From contig CALJGH010000062.1 in the NCBI GenBank assembly GCA_938073925.1, forward strand, positions 1-21,512: 21,512 bases of DNA, read 5' to 3'. The position numbers were made by a program, and so were the translations under genes. This stretch comes from an uncultured Nitrospinaceae bacterium. Its GTDB lineage: Bacteria > Nitrospinota > Nitrospinia > Nitrospinales > VA-1. Within the stretch, counting starts at the first letter, position 1. Each line of letters opens with the position of its first letter. This document shows positions 16,136-21,512 of this stretch, piece after piece. The notes under the pieces were generated by a model. It was given only the letters and a program-made list of their open reading frames with translations. It was not told where the DNA came from and did no database searches.

Positions 16136-18176
16136 CCCTGTAACATCGAAAAAATCTTTTTTAAATCTGGGGATCATCTTATTAGTTTTAATCCTGTTTT
16201 CATATGCAAACACGCTCAATTCCCCTCTCAACTTTGACGATCATGCCGTATTACAGCAAATAGAACTTTCAGGTCTCAACGCCTACCATCAGATTCCTCC
16301 CATTCAGTATCGGCATCTTTTCTTTCTCAGCTTCAGCTTAAACCACTCCCAAAATGGATTGGAGCTTTTCGCATATCATTTGGTCAATATTACCTTCCAC
16401 TTCTTAACCTCGCTGGTTTTACTTTTAATCGTATTTTTCACTCTCGACAATGGAACGAGCTGGCAAGGAAAACATGCGTTAGGCATAGCCGGGTTGACCG
16501 CTATTTTATTTACGATCAACCCCTTGAACACAGAGACTGTGACTTATATTTCGGGAAGAGCCAGTGGGATGGCAGGATTCTTTTATTTATTGGCAATGCT
16601 GTCGTTCATCTTTGGAAGCTTGAAAAAGTTTTCAGGCAAAACTATTCCATTCTATGCCTTTGCTCTCACCGCTTTTACAGCAGCCCTTCTTAGCAAAGAA
16701 ACCAGCATCACCTTGCCTGCAGTAATTATTCTATATGATTTATGTTTCATGAAAAACGACCGCTGGGTTTCCTTTAAAAGTCGTTTGGGTTTCTTTTATC
16801 TACCTATTGCATTGACGCTTTTTGTGTTGCTGGTCTCCCAGCCTTTCCTCCAACAACTGATAATAACATGGGCGGGAAAGTTCGATCTTAACTATGCTCT
16901 CGCGCAGGCACAGATCATAGGTTACGCATTTAAACTCTGTTTCTTTCCCATCAATCTTATTTTTGATTACGACTTTACACCCAACTGGTTTGCAAGTGGA
17001 TTTTTTAAATGGCTACCCGTTTTTATTTGGATATCATTAGTGGCAGTTATTTTAAAAAACTTCAAAAAACTACCACCCGTACTTTCATTTTCTATTTTCT
17101 GGTTTATCCTTACAATTTCAATCACCAATAGTTTTTTACCGCGCGCGGATTTATTGAGCGAGAGAAATCTTTATCTTCCCAGTATTGGCCCCGCACTATT
17201 AACCTCGTGTGCTTATTACAGCTTCTTTATCAAACATCGGTCATTGTATTTCAGGCAAGGGCTTGCATTAATTCTGCTGATGGTAATCATTCAAAGCTCA
17301 TTGGTTATCAAAAGAAATGCCACCTATCAATCAAATATTGACCTCTGGGAAGATACTCTGAAAAAATCCCCATCCGACTTAAAAGTCCTACATAACCTAA
17401 GCCATTATTATCTGGAAAAAAAGGATAACGAAAAAGCATTAGTCACCCTGATAAAACTTTCAAGATCGAACGCATCGGCTTTTTATAAATCTTTCGCCCA
17501 TAGCAATCTTGGCAGTATTCATGCGCAAAATAAAAATTTCGCTCTCGCAGAAAAAGAGTTCCATAAAGCGATTCAGACAGACCCCACTATTCCACTTGGC
17601 TACCTTAATCTTGGGACTTATTACGCCTCCCGAGGCTTGCACCAAAAAGCTAAAACCCTGTTAGAAATGGCCCTAGACCGTTACGATAAATATCGTTGGG
17701 GTTATGCCATGCCGGCGAATCTAAACTTCAGTCTGGCACGTGTGAATTTTGAGCTAAGACTTTTTTCGGAAGCGGAAAAGGATTTAAAACGATATCTTAC
17801 TGAAACACCTGAATCACCCAACGGGTTATTACTTCTGGGGAAAATTTACCAGCAAATGGGGAAAATCGACTCTGCAATACTCTCTTATCAAAAAATAAAA
17901 GGGAGCCCAGAAATAGAAGCAAAAGCCTCCAACAATCTTGGGCTCATTTACTTGAGCCTCAATCAACCTCAAAATGCGTTATTAGAGTTCGAACGTTCTC
18001 TGAGAATAAATCCAAAACTCTCTGACACCCATTATAATCTCGGGAGGCTGATCATCGATTCAAAGGGCGATATTGAGTTAGCGCGCGAGCATCTAAATAC
18101 AGCTTTCTCGATGACCGAAAACCCTGCCTTAAAAATACAGATAAAAAAACTGCTACTACAATTCTCTCGTTCATAG
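16128..18176 (+). CDS. TMTC-like (DUF1736) polytopic membrane protein with TPR domain
   Basis: The 682-aa protein combines about ten TM segments (12-400) with about seven C-terminal TPR units (roughly 415-670). Its signatures resemble eukaryotic TMTC O-mannosyltransferases. They are an acidic pair after TM1 in LNFDDHAVL (Asp37-Asp38), INPLNTETVTYISGRA (130-145), LLSKETSITLPAVIILYDL (187-205), the DUF1736-type CFFPINLIFDYDFTP (271-285) and SERNLYLPSIG (344-354). TMTC enzymes are GT-C transferases that use polyprenyl-phosphate mannose on the lumenal side, equivalent to the bacterial periplasm. It may therefore glycosylate exported proteins or glycans; this is inference. It is last in the operon, with an 8-bp overlap with the wecA-like gene. 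The gap to the convergent GT2 gene is only 12 bp. Confidence 0.8.
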   Translation: MIDPVTSKKSFLNLGIILLVLILFSYANTLNSPLNFDDHAVLQQIELSGLNAYHQIPPIQYRHLFFLSFSLNHSQNGLELFAYHLVNITFHFLTSLVLLLIVFFTLDNGTSWQGKHALGIAGLTAILFTINPLNTETVTYISGRASGMAGFFYLLAMLSFIFGSLKKFSGKTIPFYAFALTAFTAALLSKETSITLPAVIILYDLCFMKNDRWVSFKSRLGFFYLPIALTLFVLLVSQPFLQQLIITWAGKFDLNYALAQAQIIGYAFKLCFFPINLIFDYDFTPNWFASGFFKWLPVFIWISLVAVILKNFKKLPPVLSFSIFWFILTISITNSFLPRADLLSERNLYLPSIGPALLTSCAYYSFFIKHRSLYFRQGLALILLMVIIQSSLVIKRNATYQSNIDLWEDTLKKSPSDLKVLHNLSHYYLEKKDNEKALVTLIKLSRSNASAFYKSFAHSNLGSIHAQNKNFALAEKEFHKAIQTDPTIPLGYLNLGTYYASRGLHQKAKTLLEMALDRYDKYRWGYAMPANLNFSLARVNFELRLFSEAEKDLKRYLTETPESPNGLLLLGKIYQQMGKIDSAILSYQKIKGSPEIEAKASNNLGLIYLSLNQPQNALLEFERSLRINPKLSDTHYNLGRLIIDSKGDIELAREHLNTAFSMTENPALKIQIKKLLLQFSRS

Positions 18177-18188
18177 CGATTTTTTTTC

Positions 18189-19151
18189 TTAAGTATAGGG
18201 TCGCCAAAATTTCTGACTCATTTTATTTATAACAACAGAAGCATCTACCACCCGTTCCCCGTGTGTTATCTTTCTCAAGGCCCATACCCTTGGAAATTCT
18301 TTCAAGGCATGCCATTTAGCTTTAAACACCGGTACGGCTTTTCCTCTCAACGTAAACCAGATCAATGCAGCCAAATTAAAAACGATATGTTGCGGCAGGT
18401 AATACCAGAACCTTGGCATATTTCGAATATAAGACCAGACTAGATTTCTTTGCCCATGGTATACGGCAAAATCGCTATAGCGGCTTGTGGTAGCTGACCC
18501 GACATGCTCTACCACGGCACCTGGGACATATCGGCAAACATACCCCTTTAACTGCAAGCGGAATCCCAGATCCACATCTTCAAAATAGCAGAAAAATTTT
18601 TCATCGAAGCCTCCTGCCTCATCGAACACATCTTTGCGAATAAAGGATGCTGCCGCACAGGGGGAAAATATTTCCTGCATTTCTCTTTCTACTTTTGAAG
18701 ATGAGACACTATGGTCGCGCCTCCAGGCAGAACCACAAACATGATAAACATCTCCGGTCCCATCTACTCTGTCACTTCCATACCGGAGCATATTACTGCC
18801 AAACGATGGGCATTCGGGAAATTCTTCTGCAGCCTTGGATAATTTTTCCAACCAATTGGGGTTGGCAAAAGCATCTGGATTCAAAAATGCAATCCAATCG
18901 CAATCATCAGCCTTTTGGGCAGCAAAATTATTTGCGAACGCAAAACCTGTGTTGGATTCCAGCTTTATAAATTCGCAATCCAGAAATTTTCCTTCCAACC
19001 CCTCAAGAGAATCATCGGTACTAGCATTATCCACGACGATTATGCGTGTAGGTTTTAGCGTTTGGGTTTCCAGACTTTGCAGGCACTTATCTAAATAAGC
19101 ACCCGAGTTCCAATTGATAACAACGACAGCAATGGAAAATGAAGCAGGCAT
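18189..19151 (-). CDS. GT2 family glycosyltransferase (rhamnosyltransferase-like)
   Basis: The 320-aa GT-A enzyme has the N-terminal IAVVVINWNSG (7-17), VVDNASTDDS (39-48), the NTGFAFANN segment (67-75), NPDA (91-94) as DXD-like motif, and GGFDEKFFCYFEDVDLGFRL (170-189). These are the same block order as in WbbL/RfbN-type rhamnosyltransferases. The C-terminal 90 residues contain one weak hydrophobic stretch (HIVFNLAALIWFTLRG, about 245-260) that could associate with the membrane. It is convergent with the TMTC-like gene and divergent from rfbB. The start has no clear Shine-Dalgarno but matches the family N-terminus. Sugar and acceptor are not determined; the rfb genes next door make rhamnose a reasonable guess. 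Confidence 0.83.
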   Translation of the reverse strand: MPASFSIAVVVINWNSGAYLDKCLQSLETQTLKPTRIIVVDNASTDDSLEGLEGKFLDCEFIKLESNTGFAFANNFAAQKADDCDWIAFLNPDAFANPNWLEKLSKAAEEFPECPSFGSNMLRYGSDRVDGTGDVYHVCGSAWRRDHSVSSSKVEREMQEIFSPCAAASFIRKDVFDEAGGFDEKFFCYFEDVDLGFRLQLKGYVCRYVPGAVVEHVGSATTSRYSDFAVYHGQRNLVWSYIRNMPRFWYYLPQHIVFNLAALIWFTLRGKAVPVFKAKWHALKEFPRVWALRKITHGERVVDASVVINKMSQKFWRPYT

Positions 19152-19261
19152 GGCGGTTTATATAGGTTGGAGTGACGTATAAAATCAGGCTAAAACTTGA
19201 CTATTATCATCCCTTCAAAAACGTTTTGCCCTTTTGCTCCTGCGGCGAGCAAGGCAATATC

Positions 19262-19290
19262 TTGAAAGCGCAGGCTTAAGCGCTTATAAT
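19262..19290 (+). promoter_or_regulatory. Near-consensus promoter of the rfbBAD operon
   Basis: TTGAAA (19262-19267) and a perfect TATAAT (19285-19290) are separated by 17 bp. Transcription would start near 19297, giving a leader of about 55 nt to the rfbB ATG at 19351. Within the spacer, AAGCGC (19266-19271) and GCGCTT (19280-19285) form an inverted repeat with an 8-bp gap that overlaps both boxes and could be an operator. Confidence 0.7.
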
Positions 19291-19350
19291 TCTAACAAGC
19301 TGTCCCTAGTATTCCCTACAGTTCATGTTTTAACACCGAATATTACAGAA

Positions 19351-20400
19351 ATGAAAACATTTTTTATTACAGGCGGCGCCGGATTCATCGGAGGAAACTT
19401 TATCCTCAACCTGATGAAATCCGATCAGGTCAAAGTTATCAACTACGACAAACTCACCTATGCAGGGAATCTGGATACCCTGTCTTCCTTAGAGAACGAC
19501 CCAAATTATATATTTGTTCAAGGCGATATTTGCGATGGAGATAAATTGGAGAAACTGTTTGCAGAGTACAAAATTGAGCGTGTCGTCCATTTTGCTGCAG
19601 AATCTCATGTTGACCGATCTATTGAGTCCCCTGGAGATTTTATACAGACCAATGTTGTAGGAACCTATGAGTTATTGGAAGCAACGCGCAATTATCTAGG
19701 GAAAGGTTCTCGTCCCGAAGATTTTCGCTTCCTCCATGTTTCAACAGATGAAGTTTATGGTTCGCTGGGTGACATTGGGCTATTCACCGAAGAAACACCT
19801 TACGCACCTAATTCGCCTTACGCAGCTTCCAAAGCCTCATCCGATCATTTGGTTCGTTCCTATTTTAAAACCTTCGGTTTGCCGGTGGTGACCACAAATT
19901 GCTCTAACAACTATGGCCCTTACCAATTCCCTGAAAAACTATTGCCGCTGATGATTCAAAAAGCACTTGCAGGAAAACCTCTACCTGTTTACGGAGACGG
20001 CAAACAGATACGCGACTGGTTATTTGTTGGAGACCATTGCAAAGCCATCCTCCAAGTCTTGGAAAAAGGTGAAGTAGGGCAAGTCTATAATATTGGCGGG
20101 CATAACGAAAAAACCAATTTGGATGTCGTGCATTCTCTTTGTAAAATATTAGATGAGCTGGTTCCAAACTCTCCTTATCACCCGCATAAAGATCTCATCG
20201 AGTTTGTAGCCGACCGACCGGGACATGATCGGCGTTATGCTATTGATGCAAGTAAAATTCATAATCACCTGGGATGGGAACCCGAAGAATCATTTGAAAC
20301 CGGTCTTCGTAAAACGGTAAGCTGGTATCTGGACAATAAAGACTGGGTCAACCGGGTCATGTCTGGAGCTTATAGAGGAGAACGACTGGGTCTTGAATAA
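19351..20400 (+). CDS. rfbB: dTDP-glucose 4,6-dehydratase
   Basis: RfbB (RmlB) converts dTDP-glucose to dTDP-4-dehydro-6-deoxyglucose, the second step of dTDP-L-rhamnose synthesis. The 349-aa protein has the NAD-binding GGAGFIGG (8-15), the diagnostic catalytic triplet Thr132-Asp133-Glu134 within STDEVYG, and Tyr157/Lys161 as YxxxK. It also has AAESHVDRSI (82-91), NNYGPYQFPEKLLPL (176-190) and DRPGHDRRYAID (278-289). An open frame runs upstream to a TTG at 19234. I place the start at the ATG 19351 because the homologous N-terminus begins there, because a strong promoter with predicted start near 19297 lies inside the longer frame, and because the extra 39 residues resemble no part of the family. 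rfbA follows after 17 bp. Confidence 0.96.
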   Translation: MKTFFITGGAGFIGGNFILNLMKSDQVKVINYDKLTYAGNLDTLSSLENDPNYIFVQGDICDGDKLEKLFAEYKIERVVHFAAESHVDRSIESPGDFIQTNVVGTYELLEATRNYLGKGSRPEDFRFLHVSTDEVYGSLGDIGLFTEETPYAPNSPYAASKASSDHLVRSYFKTFGLPVVTTNCSNNYGPYQFPEKLLPLMIQKALAGKPLPVYGDGKQIRDWLFVGDHCKAILQVLEKGEVGQVYNIGGHNEKTNLDVVHSLCKILDELVPNSPYHPHKDLIEFVADRPGHDRRYAIDASKIHNHLGWEPEESFETGLRKTVSWYLDNKDWVNRVMSGAYRGERLGLE

Positions 20401-20417
20401 TTTAAGGATTTTTCAAA

Positions 20418-21293
20418 ATGATCAATAAAGGAATCATACTAGCAGGAGGCTCGGGAACCCGACTCTATCCTCTAACCCAGGTCGTCAGCAAACAGTTGAT
20501 GCCACTTTATGATAAGCCGATGATTTATTATCCGCTGAGTACTCTCTTATCGGCAGGTATTCGCGATGTATTTGTCATCACTACACCGCAGGATCAACCC
20601 CTGTTCCAGGAATTACTTAAAGACGGAAACCAGTGGGGTATCAATATTACTTATGGAGTCCAACCCCGCCCCGACGGATTGGCTCAGGCTTTTCTCATCG
20701 CCAAAGATTTCATAGGCAATGAGGGTTGCAGCCTCATTCTGGGTGACAATGTCTTTTACGGAACTGAATTGCCCGACATGATGCAAACAGCTCAGAAACG
20801 TCAGGAAGGAGCAACGGTATTTGGATATTGGGTCAAAGACCCGCAACACTATGGTGTCGCGGAATTTGATGGTAACGATAAAGTTGTCAGTGTCGAAGAA
20901 AAACCGGAACAACCTAAATCGCATTACGCGATTACAGGATTATATTTTTACGACAAGCAAGTAGTTGACATTGCAGGCTCCATCAAACCTTCTCATCGGG
21001 GTGAATTGGAAATCACCGATGTAAACCGGGTATATCTTGAGCAATCACAGTTATCCGTCGAAAGAATGAGCCGCGGTTTTGCCTGGCTGGATACAGGATC
21101 ACACGATTCCCTGCTCGATGCTGCAAACTTCATAGAAACCATTCAAAAGCGTCAGGGGCTCATGGTTTGTTGCCCCGAAGAGATCGCTTTCACAAAAGGA
21201 TGGATTTCCACCACTGATGTTGAAAAGCTTGCCCACACGCTGAAAAAAAACGAATACGGTCAATATTTGACACGCATGATCGCCAACGCATAA
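20418..21293 (+). CDS. rfbA: Glucose-1-phosphate thymidylyltransferase
   Basis: RfbA (RmlA) makes dTDP-glucose from dTTP and glucose-1-phosphate, the first and feedback-controlled step toward dTDP-L-rhamnose. The 291-aa length is standard. Motifs are GGSGTRLYPLT (10-20) for nucleotide binding, SKQLMPLYDKPMIYYPLSTL (24-43), GDNVFYG with the metal-binding Asp110 (109-115), VEEKPEQPKS and ITGLYFYD (about 158-185), and GFAWLDTGSHDSLLDAANF (about 219-237). All catalytic elements are intact. AAGGA about ten bases before the ATG is a good ribosome site. It lies 17 bp after rfbB in one operon. Confidence 0.97.
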   Translation: MINKGIILAGGSGTRLYPLTQVVSKQLMPLYDKPMIYYPLSTLLSAGIRDVFVITTPQDQPLFQELLKDGNQWGINITYGVQPRPDGLAQAFLIAKDFIGNEGCSLILGDNVFYGTELPDMMQTAQKRQEGATVFGYWVKDPQHYGVAEFDGNDKVVSVEEKPEQPKSHYAITGLYFYDKQVVDIAGSIKPSHRGELEITDVNRVYLEQSQLSVERMSRGFAWLDTGSHDSLLDAANFIETIQKRQGLMVCCPEEIAFTKGWISTTDVEKLAHTLKKNEYGQYLTRMIANA

Positions 21294-21348
21294 ACAAGAC
21301 TTTTTAAATATCCTGTTTGCTGATTACCTCTTTTATAATTCTCGCCCT

Positions 21349-21512
21349 ATGAAAATTCTTTTAACAGGAAAAACCGGGCAGGTTGGTGGAGAATTAAATA
21401 GTATTCTTAAAGACATGGGAGAGCTAGTTTCTGTTGGAAGAGAACAGCTGGATCTTTCGAAAATAGATTCTATCGAACCTGCAGTCCTTGACATACTACC
21501 CGACATTATTAT
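21349..21512 (+). CDS. rfbD: dTDP-4-dehydrorhamnose reductase, 5' part (cut by window end)
   Basis: Only the first 54 codons are present. The N-terminus MKILLTGKTGQVGGEL is the NAD(P)-binding glycine-rich start typical of RfbD (RmlD), which reduces dTDP-4-dehydro-L-rhamnose to dTDP-L-rhamnose. A LDLSKIDSIEPAVLDILPDI stretch follows, as in the family, where it leads into the DxxIN region. It starts 55 bp after rfbA. No Shine-Dalgarno is visible; a TATAAT at 21334-21339, nine bases before the ATG, raises the possibility of a leaderless internal transcript. Order rfbB-rfbA-rfbD; rfbC is expected further on but not seen here. Confidence 0.9.
   Translation, partial: MKILLTGKTGQVGGELNSILKDMGELVSVGREQLDLSKIDSIEPAVLDILPDII

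Noticed and set aside
18176..18190. T8 run between the convergent TMTC-like and GT2 genes as an intrinsic terminator.
   Set aside because: No stable GC stem precedes the T run on the plus strand; only weak four-base pairings are seen.
19234..19252. Inverted repeat TTGCTC/GAGCAA upstream of rfbB as a terminator.
   Set aside because: The stem is only six strong pairs and no T tract follows on either strand at the right distance.
1..21512. CRISPR arrays, insertion sequences, phage genes, toxin-antitoxin or defence modules.
   Set aside because: No regularly spaced repeats, transposase or integrase motifs, or defence-protein motifs were seen on either strand.

Overview
The window reads as chromosomal DNA of a Gram-negative bacterium. 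It has an RND efflux pump with a lipoprotein-type periplasmic adaptor, an undecaprenyl-phosphate sugar-1-phosphate transferase, and an rfb (dTDP-rhamnose) gene set. Codon use is moderately AT-leaning. A secreted TPR plus formylglycine-generating-enzyme-fold protein and two TPR-tailed membrane proteins would fit groups such as Nitrospinota or former deltaproteobacteria. That placement is a weak inference: there is no rRNA or other phylogenetic marker here beyond one tRNA.

Left part (1-9000), housekeeping and transport. A tRNA-Ala(GGC) on the minus strand has its own consensus promoter and a terminator hairpin. Divergent from it, a DUF502 membrane protein gene overlaps a small RluA-type pseudouridine synthase that begins at a TTG codon. 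Convergent to these is a two-gene minus-strand operon for an RND adaptor and its inner-membrane pump, with a one-base stop/start overlap. Then come, on the plus strand, an RlmI-like SAM methyltransferase and an acyl-CoA synthetase-like AMP-forming ligase, closed by a hairpin shared with the convergent gene.

Middle part (9000-14010, minus strand), in transcription order: an SDR sugar epimerase with a two-CxxC insert; a 738-aa polytopic GT-C-like membrane protein with C-terminal TPRs; a previously unlisted 53-aa basic ORF whose start overlaps the preceding stop; and, after a leader with tandem 20-bp repeats, a secreted TPR protein with an FGE-like domain that lacks the FGE catalytic cysteines.

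Right part (14140-21512), surface-glycan assembly. A promoter drives a tightly overlapping plus-strand operon: a WbbL-like GT2, a WecA/MraY-family transferase, and a TMTC-like (DUF1736) TPR membrane protein. A second GT2 gene lies convergent to it. A near-consensus promoter then starts rfbB-rfbA-rfbD, with rfbD cut by the window end and rfbC not seen.

A reasonable joint reading: the rfb enzymes make dTDP-rhamnose, the WecA homologue primes undecaprenyl phosphate, the GT2 enzymes extend the primer, and the two TPR-tailed GT-C-type proteins act on the periplasmic face. The last step would be either modification of a polysaccharide or, more speculatively, TMTC-like glycosylation of exported proteins. 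No Wzx flippase, Wzy polymerase, ABC exporter or ligase is recognised in the window. The biochemical roles of the two TPR membrane proteins, the 53-aa ORF and the FGE-fold protein are open.
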